From: Telmatospirillum sp.
Lineage (GTDB): Bacteria > Pseudomonadota > Alphaproteobacteria > Rhodospirillales > Magnetospirillaceae
Length of the DNA stretch: 64,000 nucleotides
Assembly: GCA_009712185.1 (NCBI GenBank)
Contig: WASQ01000126.1
Location: 101,914 to 165,913, forward strand
Reading direction: 5' to 3'
Part shown: positions 8,417-16,610 of the stretch, piece after piece
Layout: each line of letters opens with the position of its first letter
Numbering within the stretch: position 1 is the stretch's first letter
Position numbers and translations under genes: made by a program
Notes under the pieces: model-generated
Databases searched by the model: none
Told to the model about the DNA's origin: nothing
The model's input: only the letters and a program-made list of their open reading frames with translations

Positions 8417-9571
8417 CTATTTCCGCCAGGCCTTGAGCCGCCGCACGGCCTCTTCCATATCGGCCGTTGAGCCGGCGAAGGACAGCCGCAGGAAGTGATG
8501 CCCGTCCAGGGGATCAAAATCGACCCCCGGCGTGCAGGCGATACCGGTTTCCTCCAGGATGCGACGGCAGAAGGACAGGCTGTCGTCTGTCCAGCGGGAC
8601 ACGTCGGCATAGAGGTAGAAGGCACCGTCGGCCGGCGCCAGACGGTCGAAGCCGGCGCCCGGCAGTCCCTCCAGCAAAACCTCACGGTTGCGGCGGTACC
8701 GCGCCACATTGGCATCCAACTCTTCCAGGCAGTCGAACACCGCCAACGCCGCATGTTGCGACACGGAGGGCGGCGAAATGAACAGATTCTGCGCCAGGCA
8801 TTCGACCGACCGCAGCAGGTCGTCCGGAACGACCATCCAGCCAAGCCGCCAACCCGTCATCGAGAAATATTTCGAGAAGCTGTTGATCACGATGGCCCCG
8901 CCCCGTCCCGCAGCGGTCGCGGGCTCCATCCCATAGGTCAGTCCGTGATAGATCTCGTCGGAGACGAGGCGCACCTCACGGTCCCGGCACCAGTCGATAA
9001 CCTCCGCCAGATCCGCAGGCGACATCATGCTTCCGGTCGGATTGGAGGGACTGGCGATGATCAGGCCGTCAAGCCGCCCGCCCGACGCGACCGCAGCCTC
9101 CAGGACCGGCACGGTCGGCTGGAACCGCGTCGCCGGCCCCACCGGCAGCAGAACCGGCTCAACCCCCAGCGCGCTCAGGATGTTCCGGTAGGCGGGATAA
9201 CCCGGACAGGCCAGTCCTACTCTGTCGCCCGCCTCGAACGCGGCCAGAAAGGCCAGGATGAAGGCCCCCGACGATCCCGTCGTCACCACCACATTGGCGG
9301 AATCCACCCGGGCCCCGTAACTGCGGCGGTAATGGCCGGCAATACGCTCCCGCAAGGCGTCGATGCCGAATGCCAGAGTATAGCCCAGAGGATCCCGCCC
9401 CATCGCCCGCGTCGCCGCCTCCAGAGCGGCGGCCGGCGCCCCGGTCGACGGCTGCCCGACCTCAAGATGCAGAACATCATGGCCTTCCGCCGCTCTCTCG
9501 TGGGCGGCACGCATAACGTCCATGACGATGAAAGGCGGGATCTGTCCCCGCCCGGCAACCTTGAATGACAT
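8417..9571 (-). CDS. class I/II PLP-dependent aminotransferase
   Basis: A 384-residue fold-type I aminotransferase of the aspartate aminotransferase superfamily. The PLP lysine is in NSFSKYFSMTGWRLGW. The cofactor-binding SPSNPTGSMM loop, the VSDEIYHGLTYG segment and the C-terminal FLRLSFAGS arginine that binds the substrate carboxylate are all present. The N-terminal VMDVMRAAHERAAEGHDVLHLEVGQPSTGAP fits the subgroup of alphaproteobacterial aminotransferases near AspC/ArAT. Specificity is uncertain. It is divergent from the M48 protease gene, with about 340 bp between. Confidence 0.9.
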   Translation of the reverse strand: MSFKVAGRGQIPPFIVMDVMRAAHERAAEGHDVLHLEVGQPSTGAPAAALEAATRAMGRDPLGYTLAFGIDALRERIAGHYRRSYGARVDSANVVVTTGSSGAFILAFLAAFEAGDRVGLACPGYPAYRNILSALGVEPVLLPVGPATRFQPTVPVLEAAVASGGRLDGLIIASPSNPTGSMMSPADLAEVIDWCRDREVRLVSDEIYHGLTYGMEPATAAGRGGAIVINSFSKYFSMTGWRLGWMVVPDDLLRSVECLAQNLFISPPSVSQHAALAVFDCLEELDANVARYRRNREVLLEGLPGAGFDRLAPADGAFYLYADVSRWTDDSLSFCRRILEETGIACTPGVDFDPLDGHHFLRLSFAGSTADMEEAVRRLKAWRK

Positions 9572-9913
9572 TCCTTTGAGATCCTTGTTGGCGCCCCCGT
9601 CCGGCGGCGCTCCCGGCCCCGAGGCCGGTCAATCGCCGGAAGAGGATGAAATGACAAAAAAACTTACCCCCCGCCCCGTCAAAGCCGTGGTAGCGTATCG
9701 CTCTACTCCACCCATAAGCGGCGGAGCGGTTTCGGGCAAAGGAGTTCCGTCGGCAGCGACGCATCCCGACGATCCACAGCAACGACCGGCAGCGACCGGA
9801 GGCATGGTCTCCGTCCTGTCCGCCATGGTGACGAGGCCCTTCCGGACGGCCGGCCGGCACGTTGACGCCCCCAATTTCCGTGGATACCGTGACCGTTCAG
9901 CGGAGAGTTCACT
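9572..9913. other. 342-bp divergent intergenic region
   Basis: Contains the 5' regions of the aminotransferase (minus) and the M48 protease (plus). A track ORF reading from ATG 9651 has a modest GGAAGAGG upstream but overlaps the protease start and shows no recognisable features, so it is not called. Confidence 0.5.
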
Positions 9914-11278
9914 TTGTTCAAAAATCGCATTTCCAGACTGGCCGTCCTTCTGCTTGTCTCCCTCGCCCCCGGCGTCGTGAATGCCCAGACGATTGAATTC
10001 ATCAGGGACGCGGAAATCGAAAATACCATCCGGACCTATGCCACGCCATTCTTCCAGCAGGCAGGGGTGGAGCCGTCGGCAGTCGAAATCCATCTGGTGA
10101 AGGACAGTCAGATCAACGCCTTCGTCGCCGAAGGCCTCAATCTGTTCATCAACACCGGATTGATCGTCAAGACGGAACACGCTGGACAGTTGATCGGCGT
10201 CATCGCCCACGAATGCGGCCACATTGCCGGCGGCCATCTGGTCAAAGGGCGGGGCGAGATGGAAAACGCCGGTTATGCCTCGCTGGCCTCGATGATTCTG
10301 GGCGCCGCGGCCGCCGTCGTGGCGAAACGCGGCGATGTCGGAACCGCGATCATGATGGGCGGCAATGACATGGCCGAACGCAGCTACCTTGCCTTCAGCC
10401 GCTCCATCGAGGGCGCCGCGGATACGGCTGCACTCAGTTTCCTCGATAATCTGCATATGTCGGCGCGGGGTTTTCTCGAATTCATGGAAATGCTGGGCGA
10501 CCAGGAGCTGCTGGTCTCGGCCCGACAGGATCCCTATGTGCGGACCCATCCCCTGTCGCGCGACCGCGTTTCGGAGATCCGGCACCATGTCGATTCCTCT
10601 CCCTGGTCCGACGCGCCGGTCCCCCCCGCCTATGTCGAGCCGCATAAGCGCATGAAGGCAAAACTGATCGCCTTCATGGACCCTCCGGTGACGACCCTGT
10701 CGCGATACAAGGAGGACGATACCAGTATCGAGGCGCGCTATGCCCGGGCGATCGCCTATTACCGCAAACCCGATCTCGTCCATGCGATCCCGCTGATCGA
10801 CGGCCTGATCAGCGAGCGACCGGAAGACCCCTATTTTCATGAACTGAAGGGGCAGATGCTGTTCGAGAACGGGCGCGTGGCCGAAGCGGTGCCGGAATAC
10901 AAGCAGTCCGTCAAATATCTGCCGGATAACGCCCTCCTGCGCGAGGAACTGGGACAGGTCGAACTGGAGCTGGAGGACAACTCCCAGCTTGCCGACGCCA
11001 AGGAACATCTGACCTTCGTCACCCGCCGCGAGCCGGATAACGCCAGCGGATGGCGCCTGCTGGCAACCGCCTATGGCCGCATGGGCGATGAAACCATGGC
11101 GGCGGCCTCCATGGCCGAATACGCGCTTCTGATGGGGCGCTGGAACGAGGCCCTGCACGACGCCACCAAGGCGCTCAAGAATCTGAAAAAGGGAACGCCG
11201 ACGGAAATCCGGATGCAGGATGTGCGGTCCCAGGCCGAACAGATGCAGGAGAGGGCGCGAAACAACGGGCGCGGCTGA
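9914..11278 (+). CDS. M48 family periplasmic metalloprotease with TPR domain (BepA/YfgC-like)
   Basis: A 454-residue exported zinc protease. It has a signal peptide (RLAVLLLVSLAPGVVNAQ), then the M48 catalytic domain with HExxH in VIAHECGHIAGGH and the downstream SIEGAADTAAL segment supplying the third zinc ligand (E-x-x-A-D), and a C-terminal helical TPR region (ERPEDPYFHELKGQMLFENG, then ALLREELGQVELEL). This order matches BepA, which degrades or assists outer-membrane proteins during assembly. The TTG start at 9914 is supported by GGAGAG seven bases upstream and by the signal peptide beginning there. A DsbA-family gene follows, so the pair may act in envelope protein quality control. Confidence 0.9.
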   Translation: MFKNRISRLAVLLLVSLAPGVVNAQTIEFIRDAEIENTIRTYATPFFQQAGVEPSAVEIHLVKDSQINAFVAEGLNLFINTGLIVKTEHAGQLIGVIAHECGHIAGGHLVKGRGEMENAGYASLASMILGAAAAVVAKRGDVGTAIMMGGNDMAERSYLAFSRSIEGAADTAALSFLDNLHMSARGFLEFMEMLGDQELLVSARQDPYVRTHPLSRDRVSEIRHHVDSSPWSDAPVPPAYVEPHKRMKAKLIAFMDPPVTTLSRYKEDDTSIEARYARAIAYYRKPDLVHAIPLIDGLISERPEDPYFHELKGQMLFENGRVAEAVPEYKQSVKYLPDNALLREELGQVELELEDNSQLADAKEHLTFVTRREPDNASGWRLLATAYGRMGDETMAAASMAEYALLMGRWNEALHDATKALKNLKKGTPTEIRMQDVRSQAEQMQERARNNGRG

Positions 11279-11412
11279 CCCCGGACAGACGGCCGGAAGG
11301 CCTCTCCCGGAGCCGCATGAGGGCACACTTGCCCCGGGCCGCCGACTGCCGCATGATGCCGGCCTATCGATAAATCCCAGGGCTCTCCGGGCCCCAACCA
11401 AAGGCTAGACCC

Positions 11413-12171
11413 ATGTCGTTGCGCACCCTGACCTCAGCCCTGCTGATTGCCGGTTCGCTGGCGATGATGCCTTCTGTCTCGCAAGGCCAGGAGGATCAGC
11501 CGCTGACGCCGAAACAGCAGGATGCGGTCAAGAAGATGATTCATGACTACATCCTCGAAAACCCCTCCATCATTACCGAGGCGATCGAGGCCTTGCGTCA
11601 GAAGGAGGAACTGGCCGCCGAAACCGACGCCAAAAAGGCCCTGGTCGACCGCAAGGCCGACATTTTCGAGGATCCCGAGTCGCCGGTGCTCGGCAATGTC
11701 AAAGGCGACGTGACGGTGGTGGAATTCTTCGATTACCGCTGTCCCTATTGCAAGGCCATGACCGATCAGGTTCTGGACACCGTGAAGTCGGACGGCAAAG
11801 TCCGTCTGGTGATGAAGGAACTGCCGATTCTGGGCCCCGACTCGGTCACCGCGGCACGGGCCGCCCTGGCCGCCAGGAACCAGAAGAAGTATGAGGAATT
11901 CCACCGTGCGCTGATGAAGCTGAAGACCCCGGTCAACGAAGCCGCGCTGATGAAGACCGCGGCCGAGGTCGGCCTCAATGTCGAGAAGTTGAAGAAGGAC
12001 ATGGAGGACGACAAGATCGACACGGTGTTGAAGAACAATATCCAGCTCGCCCACACGCTCAACGTCACCGGCACGCCGGCCTTCATCATCGGCGACCAGA
12101 TCGTTCCGGGCGCCATGAATCAGCAGGCGTTCAAGCAGATGATCGATCAGGCCCGCAAGCCCAAGAGCTGA
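11413..12171 (+). CDS. DsbA-family thiol:disulfide protein (Com1/ScsC-like)
   Basis: A 252-residue exported thioredoxin-fold protein. A signal peptide (TSALLIAGSLAMMPSVSQGQ) is followed by a helical N-terminal region (TPKQQDAVKKMIHDYILENP) of the ScsC/Com1 type that often mediates oligomerisation, then the catalytic VVEFFDYRCPYCKAM with a CPYC active site, and the cis-Pro loop GTPAFIIGD. Probably a periplasmic disulfide oxidase or isomerase. It could help mature the multiheme cytochromes and Nos proteins encoded nearby, but that is only contextual. Two hairpins follow the stop. Confidence 0.9.
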   Translation: MSLRTLTSALLIAGSLAMMPSVSQGQEDQPLTPKQQDAVKKMIHDYILENPSIITEAIEALRQKEELAAETDAKKALVDRKADIFEDPESPVLGNVKGDVTVVEFFDYRCPYCKAMTDQVLDTVKSDGKVRLVMKELPILGPDSVTAARAALAARNQKKYEEFHRALMKLKTPVNEAALMKTAAEVGLNVEKLKKDMEDDKIDTVLKNNIQLAHTLNVTGTPAFIIGDQIVPGAMNQQAFKQMIDQARKPKS

Positions 12172-12181
12172 CGCGCGCCCC

Positions 12182-12213
12182 CTCCGGCGCGTCGGCGCCG
12201 GAGACGGAGTTTT
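12182..12213 (+). terminator. hairpin with T-run after the DsbA-family gene
   Basis: CTCCGGCGC pairs with GCGCCGGAG around a 4-nt loop (12182-12203), and TTTT follows ten bases later. Plausible intrinsic terminator for the upstream gene. Confidence 0.5.
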
Positions 12214-12236
12214 CCAGCGCGCACCGGTCATTTTCC

Positions 12237-12270
12237 AGGCCTTCTCCCGCCCCCGCGGGAGAAGGCCTTT
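12237..12270 (+). terminator. strong 14-bp stem terminator
   Basis: AGGCCTTCTCCCGC (12237-12250) pairs perfectly with 12255-12268 around a CCCC loop and ends in TTT. A second, stronger transcription stop after the DsbA-family gene. Confidence 0.65.
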
Positions 12271-12383
12271 GCATTCCTGGACGCTCGTCCCCATCGCCCG
12301 CGCGGGGCCGGAGACGGTTCGGCCCGCCGATGAGCGGACCTCATGGCTGGCTGGTGGCAGTCGCGGGAACGGAATGGGGCCCT

Positions 12384-12524
12384 GAATCAGGGAGTGGGGT
12401 CAAGCGTCCCGCCCGCCGTTCGGCGAAAGCCGAAAAGCCGGCATTTCCGCCGCTTTCGCGTCCGAGGCGGGCAGGATGCCTGGCCCTGTTCGCAAGGGAT
12501 CCAGATGTTAGATTCCGACCACTA
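12384..12524 (+). repeat. dispersed repeat family A, copy 1
   Basis: About 120-140 bp that recurs in inverted orientation at 32671-32811 with roughly eight differences over 120 bp (counted by eye). The core contains cgttcggcgaaagccgaaa and ggcgggcaggatgcctggcc and ends tccgaccactag. Both copies sit between convergent genes. A fainter match (ggcgggcaagatgcaggccctg) occurs near 18252-18273, again between convergent genes. Confidence 0.85.
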
Positions 12525-12576
12525 GTGGTGAAAATCTGACAGATGGCGCCCATGCCATCTGTCAGATTTTCACCAC
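12525..12576. repeat. hairpin with 23-bp perfect stem
   Basis: An inverted repeat beginning GTGGTGAAAATCTGACAG and ending in its exact complement, with a 6-nt loop (gcccat). It directly follows repeat A copy 1 and a GACCACTAG sequence. It would work in either direction as a transcription barrier between the convergent genes. Confidence 0.85.
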
Positions 12577-12590
12577 AATTCAAAGAGTTG

Positions 12591-12641
12591 GTGGGCCAAC
12601 TTGCCCTAACGCCTGGGTGCCAGGCGTCAGGGTTGGACCAC
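12591..12641. repeat. second large imperfect hairpin
   Basis: GTGGGCCAA and ccctaacgcctgg pair with ccaggcgtcaggg and TTGGACCAC around a GTG loop, with one 4-nt bulge and two mismatches. Its right arm runs into the second GACCACTAG (12636-12644), so the two hairpins are enclosed by 9-bp direct repeats (12517-12525 and 12636-12644). Confidence 0.75.
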
Positions 12642-12730
12642 TAGATCGATTGCGGCCGCTGCGGGCCCCCCCCCACTAGAGGGCGAGGCGGCAACAGGAC
12701 CGGAACCGGTGTGCCGCCCCGCTGGAACGA

Positions 12731-13858
12731 TCAGACGTAGTAAGCCTTCAAAGGCGCGAAGCCGTTGAAGTTCACCGCCGAATAGCTGGTTGTATAGGCC
12801 CCGGTCGCCATGATGCGGACCTTGTCCCCCACTTTCAGATCAAGCGGCATCTGATACTGGAACTTCTCATAGAGAATATCGGCGGAATCGCAGGTCGGGC
12901 CGGCCAGCACCACCGGGCCGGACGGACCGTCACCGGGCACCCTGAGGCGGTATTTGATCGACTCGTCCATCGTCTCGGCCAGGCCGCCGAATTTGCCGAT
13001 ATCGAGATAGACCCAGCGAACATCCTCGTCATAAGACTTCTTCGAAATCAGCACGACCTCGGCCTCGATGACTCCGGAATCGCCCACCAGGGACCGGCCC
13101 GGCTCAACGATCATGGTCGGAAGATCATTGCCGAAATGGCGGGTCATGGCATTCATGATGGCATTGGCGTAATCGTCGACCGGCGCCACCTCATCGCGGT
13201 AGCGGGCCGGAAGGCCGCCGCCCAGATTGATCATCTTGAGCTCGATGCCGGCCTCGTTCAGAGCCGTGAACAGCATGGCGGTCTTGCCGACCGCGATATC
13301 CCACTGGTCGAGGCGGGTCTGCTGGGATCCGACATGGAAGGAAATGCCATAGGGATCGAGCCCCAGATCGCGGGCACGGATCAGAAGATCGCGCGCCATG
13401 TCCGCCTCGCAGCCGAACTTGCGCGACAGCGGCCATTCCGCCCCCTCGCAGGCCCTCAGCAGGCGGCAGAACACTTTTGCGCCCGGCGCCGATTGCGCCA
13501 GTTTCTCCAGCTCCGCCTCGGAATCGAAGGCGAACAGCCGCACGCCCTGCTCATAGGCCCAGGCGATGTCTCTCTGCTTCTTGATCGTGTTCCCGAAGGA
13601 AATGCGGTCGGGGCTTGCCCCTGCCGCCAGCACCTGCTCGATCTCGGGACGCGAGGCCGTGTCAAAGCACGAACCCAGCTTGACCAGCAGGGAAATCACC
13701 TCTTTCGCCGGATTGGCCTTAACGGCGTAAAACACCTTGGCCACCGGCAGGAATCGTCGCAGGGCGTCGTAATTCCCGGCAATCACATCGAGATCGACGA
13801 CAAGGCAGGGGGTCTCCGGCTGCTGATCAGCCAGAAAGCGCTCAATCTTAGCGGTCAT
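12731..13858 (-). CDS. ornithine/diamino-acid decarboxylase, fold type III
   Basis: A 375-residue PLP enzyme of the alanine-racemase-like (fold III) decarboxylase group, expected to convert ornithine (or lysine) to putrescine (or cadaverine) in polyamine synthesis. Seen: PLP lysine in VFYAVKANPAKEV, the SFGNTIKKQRDI and ISFHVGSQQ segments, the glycine loop NLGGGLPARY, the phosphate-binding IVEPGRSLVGDSG, and the catalytic Cys-Asp motif GPTCDSADILYE. The track start adds nine residues. ATG 13858 is preferred because ACAGGAG lies six bases upstream. The length matches short ODCs rather than the longer arginine enzyme. Confidence 0.92.
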   Translation of the reverse strand: MTAKIERFLADQQPETPCLVVDLDVIAGNYDALRRFLPVAKVFYAVKANPAKEVISLLVKLGSCFDTASRPEIEQVLAAGASPDRISFGNTIKKQRDIAWAYEQGVRLFAFDSEAELEKLAQSAPGAKVFCRLLRACEGAEWPLSRKFGCEADMARDLLIRARDLGLDPYGISFHVGSQQTRLDQWDIAVGKTAMLFTALNEAGIELKMINLGGGLPARYRDEVAPVDDYANAIMNAMTRHFGNDLPTMIVEPGRSLVGDSGVIEAEVVLISKKSYDEDVRWVYLDIGKFGGLAETMDESIKYRLRVPGDGPSGPVVLAGPTCDSADILYEKFQYQMPLDLKVGDKVRIMATGAYTTSYSAVNFNGFAPLKAYYV

Positions 13859-14433
13859 CGCATACTCCTGTACGCGAAGGATCAATCCATATTGTGAGGA
13901 GTGCGGGACCGGACCGGTACCGCGGGACTATTCAGACGATCGCCTATAGGAAGCAGAACGCTTCAAGCGACCGTCCAGATACTGTCCCGACAACAGGAAA
14001 CGGGCGATGGGACTGTTCCCTGTCCCCAGCCGCCAAGAAAGGGCGGGTGGGAGCCTTGGTGGTCGGCGGAGCAACGAAAAACAACGGGCATAGCCATTTC
14101 CTCCGGGGTGCCGAAATCTCGGCAAGCATCAGAAGAACGCCTTGACGTCGTTGCTTAACCAACTTCGGGCCAGAGGCACGTGCGCGGTACGTCTGAGGCG
14201 CTATTTACGCCTTTTTTCAGCGATGAAAAGTGAAAAATTTCCCCGTCACGATTTTTTTTCGAAAGATCAACGAAATCAAATCGTTAGGAACGGCCGATTT
14301 TGTCAAAATCTGGGCAGCCGACCCCTCGTTTCGCACCCCTGCCGGAGCCCCTTCCCGCCCCCTTCCCGGCGGGTCGGGACGAAAGGTCCGGACGGAGGCC
14401 GGCGCGGAGCATCCCGCCGGCCTCCGTCCCGGA
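13859..14433. other. 575-bp intergenic region
   Basis: No convincing gene on either strand. It contains the 5' region of the decarboxylase gene, an AT-rich stretch (about 14195-14300) with a small hairpin followed by six T residues on the plus strand (AGGCG/CGCCT near 14198-14220), and the thiSG terminator at its right end. A short untranslated RNA ending at that T-run is possible but unsupported. Confidence 0.5.
14390..14429 (-). terminator. terminator hairpin after thiSG
   Basis: GGACGGAGGCCGGCG (14390-14404) pairs perfectly with 14415-14429 around a 10-nt loop, directly after the thiSG stop codon on the minus strand. A short pyrimidine run (ctttc) follows, so it may be an intrinsic terminator of moderate strength. 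Confidence 0.55.
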
Positions 14434-15417
14434 TCAGATCAGTCCGGCCAGCGGGCTGGAGGGATCGGCGTAGCGCTTCTTCGGCATCCGGCCCGCGCGA
14501 TAGGCCAGGCGCCCCGCCTCCACGGCATGACGCATCGCCCTTGCCATTGCGATCGGATCCCGCGCCCCGGCAATTGCGGTGTTCATCAGCACCCCGTCGC
14601 ACCCCAGTTCCATCGCCACCGCGGCGTCCGACGCGGTGCCCACCCCGGCATCCACCAGAACCGGCACCGACGACTGCTCGACGATCAGGCGGATGTTCAC
14701 CGGATTCTGAATCCCAAGGCCGGATCCGATCGGCGCGCCCAGCGGCATGATGGCACAGCAACCGATGTCCTCAAGCCGTTTGGCCATGATCGGATCGTCG
14801 GTACAGTAGACCATCACCTCGAACCCGTCCTTGATCAGGGCCCCGGCGGCGGCCAGCGTCTCCACCATGTCGGGATAGAGGCTTTTCTGATCTCCCAGCA
14901 CCTCCAGCTTTACCAGATTCCAGCCGCCCGCCTCCCGCGCGCGGCGGAGCGTGCGCACAGCGTCATCGGCCGTGAAGCAGCCGGCCGTGTTGGGCAGGAA
15001 GGTGTAGTCCCGGGGACTGACGTAATCGACCAGCATCGGCTTTGACGGATCCGCCAGATTGACCCTGCGCACCGCCACGGTGACGATCTCGGCACCGGAT
15101 GCCTTGATCGCGGCCGCCGTCTCCACGAAGTCCTTGTATTTTCCGGTTCCGACCAGAAGCCGGGAACGGAATGTCCGGCCGGCCACCACAAGAGGGTCCT
15201 CGACCTCCGCGCCGGGGGCGCCGCCGCCGATAAAGTGAACGATCTCCAGACGGTCGCCATCCTGGATCAGGGTCTGCCCATAGGCCGATTTCGGGACGAT
15301 TTCGAGATTGCGTTCGACGGCCACCTTGCGGCTGTCGACGCCAAGGTCGCCAAGCAAAGTCTCGACCGAGACGGCCGCCGCGATCGTGCGTGCCTCACCA
15401 TTGATGGTCACTAGCAT
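14434..15417 (-). CDS. thiG: ThiS-ThiG fusion: sulfur carrier and thiazole synthase
   Basis: A 327-residue fusion. Residues 1-66 are a ThiS ubiquitin-like carrier ending [11 protein letters not shown], and from about 72 a complete ThiG (1-deoxy-D-xylulose-5-phosphate-dependent thiazole synthase) follows with [42 protein letters not shown], and the [10 protein letters not shown] and [11 protein letters not shown] phosphate loops. ThiS normally works through a free C-terminal Gly-Gly thiocarboxylate. Here the Gly-Gly is internal, so either processing releases ThiS or the chemistry is adapted. Such fusions are annotated in several alphaproteobacteria. No other thi genes are adjacent, and I found no TPP riboswitch upstream. 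Confidence 0.93.
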   Translation of the reverse strand: MLVTINGEARTIAAAVSVETLLGDLGVDSRKVAVERNLEIVPKSAYGQTLIQDGDRLEIVHFIGGGAPGAEVEDPLVVAGRTFRSRLLVGTGKYKDFVETAAAIKASGAEIVTVAVRRVNLADPSKPMLVDYVSPRDYTFLPNTAGCFTADDAVRTLRRAREAGGWNLVKLEVLGDQKSLYPDMVETLAAAGALIKDGFEVMVYCTDDPIMAKRLEDIGCCAIMPLGAPIGSGLGIQNPVNIRLIVEQSSVPVLVDAGVGTASDAAVAMELGCDGVLMNTAIAGARDPIAMARAMRHAVEAGRLAYRAGRMPKKRYADPSSPLAGLI

Positions 15418-15688
15418 GGGAATTCCATTTACGGTCCAAGAGATAAGCCGAATGTCTCACCCGGGCACCGGGAGCCCCAAGCCAGTCATCGCCGCCTCCT
15501 TCCGAATTTCCGACGAAATTCAACTGGTTGCAGGCAAAACGAAGCGTGCGCCCAGATCCTGGACATTCGGGTTGGACTGTCAGTATGTGCCGGGCGGAGG
15601 GCTGTTTCAACGCCCAAACCATTGCACAAGCCGCCACCCATGCTATAACGGCCGACATGATTCATTGGCGATGTGGCGCGGAGCGCCC

Positions 15689-16159
15689 ATGACACCGACA
15701 ATTCTGCTGTTGAACGGCCCCAATCTGAACCTGCTCGGTAGCCGGCAGCCGGAGATCTACGGATCGACGACGCTGGCCGATATCGGGGCGGACTGTGTTC
15801 GCCATGGCCGGACGCTGGGGCTGGCCGTCGACTTCCGCCAAAGCAATCACGAAGGGGAACTGGTCGACTGGATCCAGGGGGCCCGCGGCACCGCCGCCGG
15901 CATCATCATCAATCCGGCCGCCTATTCCCACACCTCGATCGCCATTCTCGACGCCCTTCTGGCCGTCGAGCTGCCCGTTATCGAGGTGCATCTGTCCAAC
16001 ATCCACCAGCGGGAGGAATACCGCCGGCACTCCTATGTCTCGCAGGCCGCGAGGGGGGTGATCTGCGGTTTTGCCAGCCACGGCTACATTCTGGCTCTCG
16101 ACGCCATGAAGCGCCTGGTCGCGCCCGCCTGTCCCCCTCCCGATAGCGAAGAGGCATAA
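15689..16159 (+). CDS. aroQ: type II 3-dehydroquinate dehydratase
   Basis: Cytoplasmic dodecameric enzyme of the shikimate pathway that dehydrates 3-dehydroquinate to 3-dehydroshikimate. The 156-residue protein begins [21 protein letters not shown] with the catalytic Tyr and Arg loop, and has [28 protein letters not shown] and [19 protein letters not shown], the standard type II signatures. The ATG at 15689 is chosen over the long upstream track ORF because CGGAG precedes it and the family starts there. Its TAA overlaps the accB ATG (TAATG), giving the common aroQ-accB-accC operon. Confidence 0.96.
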   Translation: MTPTILLLNGPNLNLLGSRQPEIYGSTTLADIGADCVRHGRTLGLAVDFRQSNHEGELVDWIQGARGTAAGIIINPAAYSHTSIAILDALLAVELPVIEVHLSNIHQREEYRRHSYVSQAARGVICGFASHGYILALDAMKRLVAPACPPPDSEEA

Positions 16160-16608
16160 TGGCTAAGACCCCGATCGACAGCGAGATGATCCGCTCGCTG
16201 GCTGCCTTGCTCAACGAGACCAATCTGAGCGAGATCGAATATGAAGCCGCCGGACTGCGGCTGCGCGTGGCGCGCAACTGCACCGCGGCCGTGACCTACG
16301 GCCCGGCGCCCGTCGCGCCGGTTGCGGCCGCCGCGCCCCAGCCGGCCACCGCCCAGTCCGATCCGGCCAATCACCCGGGCGCCGTCAAGTCGCCGATGGT
16401 GGGAGTGGCCTATCTGTCCCCCGATCCGGATGCGCCGCGTTTCGTCAATGTCGGCGACAGCGTCTCCGAAGGACAGACCCTGCTGCTGATCGAGGCGATG
16501 AAGACGTTCAACGCCATTCGCGCCCCCCGGAGCGGGAAGGTTGAGGCCGTCCTCGTGGAAAGCGGCCAGCCCGTCGAATTCGGCGAACCGCTGCTGATCA
16601 TCGGCTGA
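16159..16608 (+). CDS. accB: biotin carboxyl carrier protein of acetyl-CoA carboxylase
   Basis: A 149-residue carrier whose biotinylated lysine shuttles CO2 between biotin carboxylase and carboxyltransferase at the first committed step of fatty acid synthesis. The N-terminal helical segment ([20 protein letters not shown]), the flexible Ala/Pro linker and the biotinyl domain with [12 protein letters not shown] (biotin on the Lys) are in order. The target tetrapeptide is EAMKTF rather than EAMKMM, a common bacterial variant. Start codon overlaps the aroQ stop, and accC begins 2 nt after its stop. Confidence 0.96.
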   Translation: MAKTPIDSEMIRSLAALLNETNLSEIEYEAAGLRLRVARNCTAAVTYGPAPVAPVAAAAPQPATAQSDPANHPGAVKSPMVGVAYLSPDPDAPRFVNVGDSVSEGQTLLLIEAMKTFNAIRAPRSGKVEAVLVESGQPVEFGEPLLIIG

Positions 16609-16610
16609 GA

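Larger units (their letters stand above)
12172..12730. other. 559-bp convergent intergenic region packed with repeats and hairpins
   Basis: No gene. In order it holds two terminator hairpins after the DsbA-family gene, one copy of dispersed repeat family A, a 23-bp perfect-stem hairpin, a second imperfect hairpin, and a run with ClaI, NotI and ApaI sites and nine consecutive C residues before the decarboxylase 3' end. Track ORFs through the repeat are not genes. Confidence 0.8.

Noticed and set aside
9651-9980. ORF starting MTKKLTPRPVKAVVAYRS
   Set aside because: Overlaps the supported TTG start and signal peptide of the M48 protease and shows no domain.
12330-12539. short ORF RPARRSAKAEKPAFPPLSR and its counterpart at 32162-32815
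   Set aside because: Both are translations of repeat family A, not genes. They have no ribosome-binding site and sit in convergent intergenic gaps.
12641-12679. cloning-vector polylinker
   Set aside because: ClaI, NotI and ApaI sites are clustered, but no longer vector sequence is visible and GC-rich DNA produces such sites by chance. Kept only as a finding to check.
15418-15688. possible TPP riboswitch upstream of thiSG
   Set aside because: A GTGAGA and G/C-rich pairs occur, but the second conserved TPP block (CTGATC...GCGTAGGGA) is absent and too little room remains before the ATG.
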